From Ascaphus truei (taxonomy: Eukaryota; Chordata; Amphibia; Anura; Ascaphidae), in assembly GCA_036426205.1 (NCBI GenBank), contig CM071568.1:305878590-305942589 (forward strand): 64,000 nt of DNA, read 5' to 3'. A model generated the notes under the pieces. That model was not told the origin of the DNA. It searched no databases and saw only the letters and a list, made by a program, of their open reading frames with translations. Each line of letters begins with the position of its first letter. Positions within the stretch are counted from its first letter, which is position 1. Position numbers and translations under genes: made by a program. This document shows positions 32,640-43,941 of this stretch, in pieces.

Positions 32640-33860
32640 AGCATAACTTGAATGGCGGCTGTTCAATTGGCGTGGGAACTCGGTCAATTGATGTGAGAAC
32701 CCCATAACCGCAAGTCAATGGGCGTGAGAACCCCATAGCCTAGCATTGCTACAGTAGTTCCAGGAGAAGCCATAACTTGGGAAGGAAAAGGGCCAGCAAC
32801 CTGAAATTTGGTGTGCAGCCCCCGTGTAACATTCCAAGCTCATACATATCAACATTATAAATGTGGGATAAGTGGAACACATATTTTTAATAAAGTGGAT
32901 TTTAGTTGCAGATTTAAAAGGACAGGCAGGATGCATTTTTTCTATCTGCCTTTAAAATTCAACTAGCCACCAAATGTTTTGACACCTATGAGCTGGGTCA
33001 CTTTCTTATGCAAGCTTCAGAGATCACCTCCTGGGCCAATGCCTGTGAGTCTAGGGAAGTGTTGCATATGAAAGCCCCAGAGTCAGAATGTGTGAATTAG
33101 CCAGGATGGTTGCTAAATAGGAAATCCTGTTAGCCATCTGGGCTAGCTCACACCCTGAGTACCCTCCCCAGCCAGGGAGACGCCAGGTAGAAAGGGGAGT
33201 ACACATATGCTAAGCAGGCCAGATAGCAATGTCGCACAGGCGCTGTGTTAGCAGGAAATCCCTAGAGTGCCCACTCTGCAAACTGTGGGCAAGTTGGGGA
33301 TTGGGGAATGAGAAAATTCCCACAAGGGGGATTGGGTGGGCATGTTGGAGATAGGGTCTCAAACCCTATATATATATGCTGCCCAAGCTATCCCCGTTGT
33401 CTTTCGTTTTTCATTATACAATGTGAGCGGACTTCCATCACACTTCTAACAGCGGATAAGAGCAGCACCACCTAATTCAGAACGCAACAAAATATTTCCA
33501 TCGGAACCAAGTACAGAACTCTGCTTCAGGATTTCGGTAGTGCTGGGGGTTATCTAACGAACCCCAACGGACCAGAACGAACTTTGTGTTATTCAAGGAC
33601 ATATTGGGTTGGCAAAGCGCGCCCCTTGCAACAGGACTGCGCTTTAAAAGGACAATTTTCCGGCACTTTGTTTTATTTCTGGCCATTCTATCCCGTTCTC
33701 TTCTTCAGTAAGTGTTTTTATTAAGTGTATTCTAAGGTTGTCGTGTGTCTGTCTAGTAAGGAAATAAATGACAATTTATTTTGCTCAACTTGTATGCTCA
33801 ATCTACTTCCCCAAAATATAAAATTGTTGATAAGTTCCGTCCATCGTGACAAGAACCCCT
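32640..33860 (+). mobile_element. LTR-like unit preceded by CAATGG-type repeat
   Basis: 32640-32850 has AAGTCAATGGGCGTGAGAAC-like phrases. The following 870 bp show an LTR-like order: CCCTATATATATATGC near 33364, a transcription-start-like region, AGGAAATAAATGAC near 33758 and an end GTTCCGTCCATCGTGACA near 33851. The layout resembles the 6.3-8.0 kb interval. No internal domain or second LTR. Confidence 0.3.
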
Positions 33861-34720
33861 AAGGGTCCCTCCATATTTTATGAGGAAGTTGAGTTACAGT
33901 GGCGGCCGCCTTTAGCCTCCTGCGGCTTTCTCTGCGGGTTTTTTTAAAACGCAGCGGTGCGCGGCTTTTTTTTTTTAGTTTTCCCGCGTAGTGGGCGCTT
34001 TCAATGATAAGCGCCATTAGCGCTTATCTGATGAATGCTGTCGCCACGCGGGAAACTCTGCTAGAAACGGAGATATCGCCCGGATAAATGCGGGCAAGTA
34101 GGAGATTAAAGGCGGGTGCAGCAGTATGTGAGCATCAGTTCTGGGTACTACCTGTTGAGGGAAATGGCCATAAAACCCAAAGGTTAAGTAGAGCAGATTG
34201 AGATATCTGTCATAGGTACCGTCAATTTCAAGGGTATACCTTCCCGTAAGTACTGTACCTGAGCCCATAATGGAAGAAATAGATCAACACCAACATGAGT
34301 GGTTGAGGCTAGCAATCATTGAGAACATTAAGACCAAAACCAGTGATGACAGGTTTTATTAAAGATGACAAGATTCGTTCTGTAATGGAGGAATGGCTCA
34401 TAGGCACATGTATCTTTAAGGACTGAGTAGTGGTTAGGCAGTACCCTGGTCCTCCTAATGTATATTATATCTGGACCAAGTTATTCAATGGGAGGGTGGT
34501 CAAAATATTATAAGTGAGGGTTTTTCTTGTATCTTCCCGTTGGGATAATAAGTTATCTGAATATCATCGCTATCATCCGTTGATGATAAAGGGTTGGTTA
34601 TCTGTGTACAGTATGAGGTTATTTGTACATTTGTTATAACCTGTATTTGTTTGCAGAAAGGTGGAAAGATGGAAGGTACCCACATTGGAGCCAAGCAATG
34701 TCGTTGGATTTTTCACCTAG
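33861..34720. other. No gene seen
   Basis: Includes GC-rich palindromic wording near 33900-34060 (GCGCCATTAGCGC), probably decayed MITE sequence. Confidence 0.4.
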
Positions 34721-34724
34721 GGGA

Positions 34725-34990
34725 GAGTAAAGCGGTGGCTGGTCCAGCTAGCTCTCTACCTTCCCTGTCATGTAAGGTCTACAAAGACACAGACAGTGAT
34801 AGGCTGTCCTATGGGGGTTTCACCCTTCTCATGTTGACTTCCTGAGTGACTGAGTGGGGGTGCTTGTTCTTGGCCCTCCCTCTTTGAGTTGCAGGAAGGA
34901 AGTGCCTAAATTATAGTAGGAAATTCAGCCCCTTGGGTGTGGGTCCTTCAGTCTGTGATTGGGGTTCCAACTATCTCCTCATGGAGTAGA
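34725..34990 (+). repeat. Dispersed repeat A (inverted copy at 3.65 kb)
   Basis: GGTGGCTGGTCCAGCTAGCT through CAGCCCCTTGGGTGTGG. It is the reverse complement of the 3645-3900 block with moderate divergence. Confidence 0.6.
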
Positions 34991-35845
34991 AGCTCTGAGC
35001 TCTCCTCCCAGCTGGGAGAGAGAGACATGTGCTCAGTCCCTCATGGGCTGCGGCACTAACCTAATCCAGAGAGGCCTCACTATTACAAGCAGGCCAGTAC
35101 CATCCAGAAGCCAGGGATCTACCTTATCAACTAAAGCATTCGCTGTAGCAACATCGCAGTGGCTGCTATCATAAAGATCCCACTCATTTATACCTCTGGC
35201 TCCGCGGCAGTCTGTGTGGAGGGAGTATTGTGAGTAAGGACTGTCATAGCGGGGCCCGTCTTCAGCCTTGCTGAAGCCCCCTATGTCTGGAGGCGCTGTC
35301 ACCAAGAAGAAGAACCAGAGGAATCCCTAAAAGCCTGACTGTCTTCCCCCACAGCATCGCAGGTATCCCAGCTCTCTTGTGCCAAACAGGTAATCCGCAC
35401 TATACCTAGCAATAGCCATGACTAAATCTCCCAGAGGGGGGGGGGGAACATGTGCCACACAATTTACTAACACAAATCAGTTCAGACCATTGCGATCCTT
35501 ATCGACAACAGAACAAAGGCATATTATTATTCAAATATTTACGAATGGAACGATTTTTACTAGTAGCGATCTTGTTTAACTCATGATATCAAAATGCCCC
35601 AGTTTCTCACTGAGCCAATTTACTGCATGCTAGTTAACAAAAATGTACTAATTTTTAGAGCTAACGGCACAGTTTTCCTTAGCGATGCCTGATGTACCCG
35701 GACAATCTATCTGTTTCCCCCCTTTGTATGTAAGGATAGCATCAAGGGTCATTATATATCTGCACAGCAGATAAACAGGTCAGTTTTTCAGGGATTCATA
35801 TCAAGCTTCAACCATCCACCAACCAACTCTCTGGCCTTGCAAAGG
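34991..35845. other. No gene seen
   Basis: Contains CTGGAGGCGCTGTCACC near 35288, recalling the family B leader, and a G9 run near 35438. No supported coding sequence. Confidence 0.4.
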
Positions 35846-38320
35846 GGGGGGGGACAGGGGGGGAAAGGGGGGGAAGGGACAGACACCTCAATCGCTAACC
35901 AAAATCAACACACTCTCACCCACTCCACTGGAAAACATCGCCGCATGGCCAACTACCCCAAAAAAGCGAGCGACCACACCCCCCAACTCGCGCGGACCGG
36001 ACCCAACCTGGTCGCGGCGCACACCCACCACCGCGCGACCACACACAAACCAACCGGGCACGAACACCCCCCCAACGAAAGCGAAAACAACGCGGCACAC
36101 AAACCACCACCGCCGAGGCAAACAACCCCGTGCGCGCTCTCGCGAGCCCACAGCCCCAACGCGCGGCGCGCCCACACCGCACAGGACGCGCGATCGCGGG
36201 GAACACACACCCGCCGCCCGCGACGAAGCCACGACACAGCGAGCACACACCGCACGAGCGCGGCACAACAGCAAAGGGCGAGCACGCCCAAACAAAGGAA
36301 GACAGCAAGTGCCTTAGGCCACGGCAGATCACGGCCACTCCCACCGATGAAAATCGGCTTATTTACAAAGGTTCCCCAACAGCCAACAGATGGGGACATA
36401 GGTGAATACAGGTCAACCCGCTCACTAAACACAACCCCGAACAGTGTCCCTTGAAGAACAAAAACCTGCCAACCACTCTTCTCGCTGCTCTCGCGCTAGT
36501 CTACTATATATCTGCTCATCTCTCTCTCTCATCTCTCTCTGCTCTATCTATCCTCTCCTCTCTCGCTCTATCTCTCTCGAACAGACACAACAAGCTCGGC
36601 TATCACAAGAACCACACTTAGCTCCCGCCAAGGACAGTGACAATGCGCTTCCCACACGCCCCCCTCTCGTCTCACCCGCGAATGGAGTTAGCCAACCACA
36701 GGTTCCATAAAGCGCGGCACAGGGCGCTGCCACCTCTAGTGTCCCCAACCGCATACCGCCGCGGTCTCCCCACCCCCATCGCGCGGTGGCGCCAACTACT
36801 GCCCACGGGGCGCGAGCACCCACCCACCCCCCACTCTCGAGCGCAGCCCACACCCCCACCCGCTCGCGCGCCAGGGACCCCCAAAGCGCGCGGGCCCACA
36901 CCCCCATCTCTATATAGTCATACACCCCAATCGGTCTCTATCATACATTCCAAAGCTCCTCGCACCCAAACCCAATCTCTCTCTCTCTCTCCTCTCTGCT
37001 CGCGCGCGCGCGCGCGCTCGCGGCAGTGACCTCGCCACAGACTCGAGCGACCACACCCCCAAGCTGCGCGCCCACAACCCGCACCGCGCGCGCCCACACA
37101 CACCGACTCTCGCTCTCCCACCTCGATCGATCTCGAACCACGCGCACGAGCGCTAACCAACCACCACCGCATCTCGTCGCCTAAATACCCAACCAGCGAG
37201 CTTGCGGCTACAGCCCCACCCCCATTTCCTCTCCACAGGCACGCCCCACCTCTCTACCCACACTCCCACCTATCTTTATCAAACCCAACATCTCATGATG
37301 TTACCACACCCACCTATACTCTCCGGGATTCCAACCTCCTCTACCCACACCCCACGCTTCTTCATACACTCCCACCTCTCCAATCTCAACCCCAACCTTA
37401 CTCGCTCTCTCTTGCATTTCCAACTCCTCTCTCCCACAACCCCCACCTCTCTTCCACACTCACACCTCTTTCTCTTCAACACCCCCCGTACCTCGGGTCG
37501 TCTCTCCAGACTCCACTCTCTTCTCTCAACCCCCAGCCGATCTCTCACACAATCAGCTCCTCTAATCAACAAAGCCACCCAACCATCAATCCCACACCCC
37601 CACGTCTCCCTCTCTAGCAACGGAACTGCAGTGGATACCTATAAGGGAGAAAATCGCGAGAGAGAGAAAACCCCAAAAAAGCAGAGCGAGAGAGGAGTCC
37701 AGAGAGAGAGAGAGAGACAGGATCTCGCTTTCTCTCTCTCGCATCTTCTCCACACGAAGAAGTCTCACAACCCACAAGAGCCCCACTCTCTTTCTACCCC
37801 ACGCCCCCCCAAGAAATATCTCTCTTCAGGCCACAGACCCAGCCCTATCTTAACCCCAACTCTTTGGCTCCCAACCGGCGCCCTCTCTATTCTCTGCTAG
37901 CGATCTCTGCCAACACCCCAACCTATGTGCTTGACGCTCTCGAACAACACGCCACCCAGGCTCTGCGCACAAACCGCCCACCCGAGTGCAGCGGGTCGCC
38001 ACCAACACACCAAATCGCTACTAAGCGCCGCGGCGCCGTCCGAGGTCGCTGCCTCGTCGCCCACACCCGCAGAGTGCGCGCGACGACCCCCAAGACGTCT
38101 CGCTGCGGGGCGGCGCAGAAACAATGAAAAACCCACTAAACCAGCCCCTCAGGTATAACTATCTAGAGCCCGCAATGAAAAGACAAGCCCACCGCAAGCC
38201 GAATCTATCATACTAGCGCGAACGTCTCTCTAGGCCTATCTCTGCTCTTCTCGCTCGTCTCTCGTCTACGTCTATATAAGAGATAGCCCTCCTCTCCATC
38301 TCTCCTCTCCAAAGGGGAGG
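35846..38320. repeat. Anomalous C/A-rich low-complexity block with (CT)n and (CG)n patches
   Basis: Begins with poly-G runs (35846-35880) and then switches to C-rich sequence made of CACACC, CGCGCG, CTCTCTC and CTATAT patches for 2.4 kb, ending at CAAAGGGGAGGACGTC (38314). G is scarce on the plus strand apart from CG pairs. ORFs of up to 232 codons on both strands are composition artefacts. It is unlike everything around it. Confidence 0.6.
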
Positions 38321-38780
38321 ACGTCACAGCTTTCAAAACTTGTAACTACCATAGGTTCATACAACCATTCAAGATTGGGGGATATTGATTGATGATGGTT
38401 GGACAGTAATACTGTGACGGGTTTAGCCATTGTGAGTTTGGTGACATTATCTTAAAAGGGAAATAAGGCAGAATTAAGGATAGTGCCCTGGTGAATACGG
38501 GTTCCTCAGTGACTCAGGTGCAAAGGCATGCAGACTAATAAATAAACCTTGTGGTCAAGGTATATGGAGCAAATATAAGTTGCTGGGGATACATGCCAGA
38601 TTAATACCAGTGTAATGGTACATGAAGTGGTATATGTGTATGATGGAGTTGTGTGCTAGATCAGGTCTCCAAATATGCCAAATAAGTCCCAAAACAAGAC
38701 AAAAAGAACCAAAAAAGTAAATACAAAGAGATCTTCGTTTCAGTCTGAGCTCTCCCATTTTGCAGCCACAGCTCTTTCTT
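38321..38780. other. No gene seen
   Basis: Ordinary AT-rich DNA. Confidence 0.4.
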
Positions 38781-38784
38781 GTAG

Positions 38785-39775
38785 TGGTGCTTCAAGTACT
38801 AGAAGTAAAGACCTCCCCCCCCCCTTCTCGCTCGGAAAAGTAGCGTCCCAAGGGTGGGCACAGGGGAGCACTCTCCAAATCGATGCGGAAGAAAAGGGGG
38901 CTGCAGCCAGAGGATTAAAATATTATTTATTGAGCGGTCCAAGCACCAGAACTAAACCTTTTTAACCCGCGTTCGGGAATTGCGTCCCTTTCTCTAACAG
39001 TGGTTCCTCCGCGTCTGCGTGCTACCTGTTTCATAAGCTGTCCCCCCCCGCCTGGATGACGTACGCGGGCCAAACTCGCGCAGTTAGTCAGAGGACCAAA
39101 CCCTTGGCTGAGAACGCACCACCAATGAGTAAGCCTCCTAACTCTCGACTCCCCAAGTGAGCCTGGACTGGAGGGCCAGAGAAAAAGGGGGCATGCTGCA
39201 GAAAGAAATCAACAAAACACATTGTGCAACACATAACGAACTTAAAATGAGTACATAACAATTAAATCACGGCAATAAAAACCAATGTTGGGATAGACAA
39301 GGCTCTAACAACAAGATAGTAGGGAATTAAACACCGGCATGCGTCGAACTTCTATTGCTTCAGTACTGATATAACACCCGCTAGCATAACAAACTGCATA
39401 CTTATGAACCCACAGAACAGGTCTACACTGACAGTAAGCGATATTAGATATCTGATCTGATTCAATATAGTAATCTATGGTATGTAATAGTACAGACTTC
39501 CTGTAACAACACAATGCTCAAAGTGATTAAGTGTAGAGATTAATTATCAATCCTAAAAGTTAATGAGTGAAGTTTTTCATTAAATTGGCATTTTATAGCA
39601 TCTTTTGTGGATTTTGGATATTAAATACAACGATTCCAAAATGGTTAGCTTCAACCCCTTCTTTTGCAGATAGTTAAGACTTAATATCCATCTCTTAGTT
39701 GCATATATAGTAATAGTGCAGAGGAAGGGGGCAACAGACGGGGAATAGGGAGGGGAGGTGAACAAGGGGGGGGGG
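38785..39775 (-). mobile_element. Left arm of a roughly 1-kb inverted repeat (PLE 3' module)
   Basis: Reverse complement of 40700-41650. Shared landmarks: AAAAGTAG, CCAAATCGATGCGGAAGAAA, GGGGGCTGCA, AATTGCGTCCCTTTCTC, TACCTGTTTCA, GAGAACNCACCACCAATGAG, GTTAGCTTCAACCC and TAGTGCANAGGA. On the minus strand it contains the PLE-type phrase AGAGAAAGGGACGCAATTCC then CGAACGCG, with a GGGA/TCCC helix. Confidence 0.7.
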
Positions 39776-39860
39776 AGGGGGGAAGGAGGGAGGGGAGGGG
39801 CACGGGGGAGGGGAGGGGAGGGAAGAGGAAGACAAAGGATCGTGGGGAAGGAAGGAGGAA
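39725..39860. repeat. G-rich low-complexity tract
   Basis: GGGGAGGGG-type purine tract with interruptions at the inner edge of the left arm. It has no counterpart in the right arm. Confidence 0.8.
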
Positions 39861-40149
39861 AGATAACAGAATCAATATATCAAAAAAGATGATAAAGCAA
39901 TATATGAGAGAAACGAAGACAATAAAGACTATGTATAATAAAGCTGTTAAGTCTGGGAACTCAGGATAATTAAGCAAGAAAATGCTGTGAGTTACAGTCT
40001 AGATTTATGCACCCTGGTAGCCATAGAGCCCAAGGGATAAATCAGACACTCTCTTTGTTCAACATATGCATCCCCTATCCCCTCCCCTCAATGAGGCTCG
40101 TAGGTGTTCCACCGCCCACTGAAAGGAAAACCTGGGATGGACAGATGGG

Positions 40150-40400
40150 ATTGTAAAAAGTGGCCTGCACTGGGTACCTTTCATATGGGTTGAAATAGGT
40201 TCTTACATGTCGTAATTCTCTCTTTTAATGACGAATCGTTCATCCCACATATGAAACGCCACCATTCGCACTGCAGTACATTACACAACAAAAATGGGTG
40301 ATTGTTGTGGTCACAGGTCATGAATTGAGGATAAGATATGGATCTTTTTTCGATGTTAAGATTTGTATGTTTTATAGGATAGGCTACTTGCACATCTTGC
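40150..40400 (-). pseudogene. Degenerate PLE GIY-YIG endonuclease core
   Basis: Minus-strand translation gives PIKHTNLNIEKRS, FMTCDHNNHPFLLCNVLQCE, WWRFICGMNDSSLKERITTC. This fits the PLE pattern of a C..N linker, VVYVLQC, then RFYVG-T--SLKERI--H, with both tyrosines and the catalytic-helix His mutated. It lies between the two inverted arms. The call rests on pattern only. Confidence 0.5.
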
Positions 40401-40699
40401 AATTTCACAACCTGTTAGAAGCCTTTCACCTTATCAAATTTTTATGTATTATCAAGGTAAACAGAATTGGTAAGAGAAGAGACCTATATTCGCGAGGTCT
40501 TGCTTTCAAAACACCATCCTGGACGGTCTTGATGTAAATTATCTAGGTCCCTATACTAATCTTCAATACGTCCAGTGTTAGTTAGATAGCTCTGATGTTT
40601 TGTGCCTGTCGGAAAGGTAGAGTAATGAAATAAAGGTGCCTCTTCAGGGCTGGACATTGTGTACTTTTGCACAATTTTTGCGCTTCCTTGTGGTCTTAT

Positions 40700-41650
40700 C
40701 AAGAGATGTGTTCTATCACAATGTACAATGAGAATCGTATTCCCTCTTTGCCCGACTCCTTGCACTATTATATATATGCAATAAGATGGATATTCACAGT
40801 CTTTATTGATTGCACAAGGACGTCCCTTGGGTTGAAGCTAACAAATTTTGGATCTTTATGTAATGGCAATAATCCACCCAAGCATGTTATATGCCTTCAT
40901 GTAATGAAAACTCAATAATTAACTTCTGAGATGATTAAGTAATCTCTAATTAATCCTTTGAGCCATTGTTGTTACATGAATGTGTACATATACTACCAAT
41001 ATGATTTATTATTGAGAATCTAGAATTATTAACGATCTCTTACTGTAAGTGTTTACCGGTTCTGTGTTCTAGATATGCCCAGTTTTGTTATTCTAGCTGT
41101 ATATTCAGTACTGAGAATAATACGGCTCATGCCTGTGTTTAACCTATATCTTGTTGAGAGCCTTCTACCCCCAACAGTGGTTTTATCCGTGATTTAATTT
41201 TTGGTATCATTTTTAAGTGTTATGTTTGCACAATGTGTGTGTTATTTTTAGTTCGCAGTATGCACTTTTCTGGCACCTCCGGTCCCAAGGCTCAACTTGG
41301 GGGCGGAGATCTCAGGGAGGATACTCAATTGGTGGTGTTCTCAGGCCAATGGGGGTGGTCTCTATGACTAACTAGCTGGAGTTTTCGGGTCACGTGACTT
41401 CAGTCGCCGAGGGCGTGGGGGACAGCTATGATTCGTGAAACAGGTATGACGCAGAAGAGGATACACTTCTTTGAGAAAGGGACGCAATTTACCGAACGCG
41501 TAATAAAAGTATAAACAGTTGTTATGTTCTTCTTGACATCCAATAAAATATATTTTTAATACTACTGGATGCAGCCCCCTTTCTTCCGCATCGATTTGGC
41601 AGTGCTCCGCCTGTGCCCCCCTTGGGACTACTTTTCTCTTTAAAGGGAAA
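40700..41650 (+). mobile_element. Right arm of a roughly 1-kb inverted repeat (PLE 3' module)
   Basis: Mirror image of 38785-39775. It contains CTTTGAGAAAGGGACGCAAT then TTACCGAACGCG (41479-41503) on the plus strand and ends GGGACTACTTTTCTC. Confidence 0.7.
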
Positions 41651-42480
41651 TAAAGCACAGCCATGACGTCACATTCTAAAAAAATAAATGAACCTAGTCA
41701 CATTTTTATCCCAGCCAATCAGATGACATGGGAACCATTTCTCACTCAAATGTGATGTCACAGGCCATATAAAGCCTGTGCAGTCTCATTTGAAGGCAAG
41801 AAGCTGAAGGGTGAAGATCTCCTCCCCTATTGAATTACAATGGGCGTTACAGATGAAGATGAAGATTCAGAAGAAGAAGAAGAATGTAGACCCCAATTGG
41901 ATTATAATTTATAGATGAAGATAAAGAAGAAAAGAAGAAGAAAAGGACTTTGGACTGTTCCAGAGGGCCGTAGATTTTGAGGATGGCTGCGTCTTTGCTC
42001 AAGAGCTTCCGGAGACCCCTGGAATCAGAGGGTAAAGACATCTAAAGGTAAGAAAAACCATTGAATGTATGTTATTTTAATTTTGCAGGTTTTCATTATT
42101 TTTTTTTTCCTTGCCCATTGATTGCCAATGTTTTATATATGGCCCTTTAGGGCTACACATAGTGTGATGCCCACACCATGTTGCAGTCTCTTTAATTCCC
42201 AATTTAAGACAGGAAACACTGTATTTCTTATATGGGATTTATTTACAGGGATTAAAGCCTATGATAATAGGCACACCATTCTTTTAAGTCAAACAAATCA
42301 TAAAATAAAATACCTATTTCCGATAGGGAAAATAACTCAACTTTGCTTCAGCCCTTTCTAACCACAGCTGGCCAGCTATACTGGTTCCAAGCTTAAAACA
42401 TGCCCTGGCATATGCAACAATGTATACAGCCTCTGCACACAATAATAAAGGGTCTCCCTTATCTGTTAGTCCAATGTAGC
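41651..42480. other. No gene recognised; GAA-rich patch
   Basis: 41843-41950 is rich in GAAGAAGAA. The minus ORF opposite it is an artefact. The rest shows no recognised element. Confidence 0.4.
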
Positions 42481-42525
42481 AAACGTCCACGCTTCAGCAC
42501 GGTTTCCCCTCCTTTCTTTCCTTGG

Positions 42526-42770
42526 GCTGCGTCCATAGACACTGCAGCATTGTGCTGAGGAGTGCGGAGGTCCTCATTGGGCGAACTGCTCTCGTGACCG
42601 CTTTATCGCGCAAGAAATCAGTTATGAATGATTTCACGTGCATCGCGCGCCCGCTCCCGCTTCCAAGCGCACGTGCCCGCATGCTGTATAGACGCGATCA
42701 CTGCCTTTAGGCAGTGTGATCACTCAGCATGCGGACGCGTCCACGTGGTCGTACCATGGACGCAGGTTTA
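42526..42770. mobile_element. MITE with CTGCGTCCATRG termini
   Basis: Left GGGCTGCGTCCATAGAC and the complement of the right end AACCTGCGTCCATGGTAC are inverted. The interior carries a GCATGCTG...CAGCATGC inner palindrome at about 42679-42732. No ORF. Confidence 0.55.
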
Positions 42771-43240
42771 GGGGAACTCGGCCCCACATGAGCTCAGAGA
42801 AACTCTCCTCTGTAGATCCACTGTCAAGGGTTGTGTCAGCCTTCCCTCTTTAGCTGGGGAGCACTTCCCTGTCCCCCTCTCTGGGACAGCAATCTCTCAC
42901 TCTGTATCTCTCAGCATGTGTCTCTCACACATGGCAGCATGGCAGCATCTCTGTAGTCACTCCCTGACAATTCAAAACTCCATGAGCAATCAGGAGTTCA
43001 GCTTTTCTAATTAGGCATCAGCTGAACTAGCTACTTCTAAGGAGGATTAACTCTCGGTGAGCTGGAAAGCACACTTACTGCACTGTTTCAGTACCTAGAA
43101 ATACCTGATGGTATCACAATACATACAGTGACAAGCAATCCATTTTTTTTTGGAAAATGCTTGCTTGTATTTTTTGTAAATGTTGTTTTGGTTGTTTGCT
43201 TTTATTTATTTTTACAATTTTTTTGTGTTTTTGATTATTA
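42771..43240. other. No gene seen
   Basis: No exon matching a tyrosinase first exon was found here or further left. Confidence 0.4.
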
Positions 43241-43255
43241 ATTTTGGTATTTTTT

Positions 43256-43838
43256 TTGTGTTTTCTTCCTATGCTGGCCCTGTGACTTCTTCCTATGCTG
43301 GCCCTGTGACTTCTTCCTATGCTGGCCCTGTGACTTCTTCCTATGCTGGCCTTGTGACTTCTTCCTATGCTGGCCCTGTGACTTCTTCCTATGCTGGCCC
43401 TGTGACTTCTTCCTATGCTGGCCCTGTGGCTTCTTACTATGCTGGCCCTGTGACTCCTTCCTATGCTGGCCCTCTGACTTCTTCCTATGCTGGCCCTGTG
43501 ACTTCTTCCTATGCTGGCCCTGTGACTTCTTACTATGCTGGCCCTGTGACTCCTTCCTATGCTGGCCCTGTGACTTCTTCCTATGCTGGCCTTGTGACTT
43601 CTTCCTGTGCTGGCCCTGTGACATCTTCCTGTGCTGGCCCTGTGACTTCTTCCTGTGCTGGCCCTGGGACTTCTTCCTCTGCTGGCCCTGTGACTTCTTC
43701 CTATGCTGGCCCTGTGACTTCTTCCTATGCTAGCCCTGTGACTTCTTCCTATGCTGGCCTTGTGACTTCTTCCTATGCTGGCCTTGTGACTTCTTCCTAT
43801 GCTGGCCCTGTGACTTCTTCCTATGCTGGCCCTGTGAG
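43256..43838. repeat. 24-bp minisatellite, about 24 units
   Basis: Unit TCCTATGCTGGCCCTGTGAC plus TTCT. Because 24 is divisible by three, reading frames stay open on both strands: SYAGPVTS repeats on plus, HRASIGRS and QGQHRKKS on minus (233, 248 and 128 codons). Units vary by a few substitutions (TACTATG, CCTGTG, CCTCTG). It lies about 100 bp upstream of the tyrosinase-like exon 2 and has no start context or domain supporting translation. Confidence 0.92.
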
Positions 43839-43941
43839 GGCATTTACACGGAAGGGCCATGGTCTGCAGTATTCAGAATGATAGCAAAAGCAACTAGGCA
43901 ACGGGAGAATTATCATCTCTTTGTCTTCTCCTGTTCCTCAG

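Noticed and set aside
35837..37900. ORFs of 205 and 232 codons and overlapping minus-strand ORFs
   Set aside because: They lie in low-complexity C-rich sequence with no domain. Open frames are explained by lack of T-rich stop codons.
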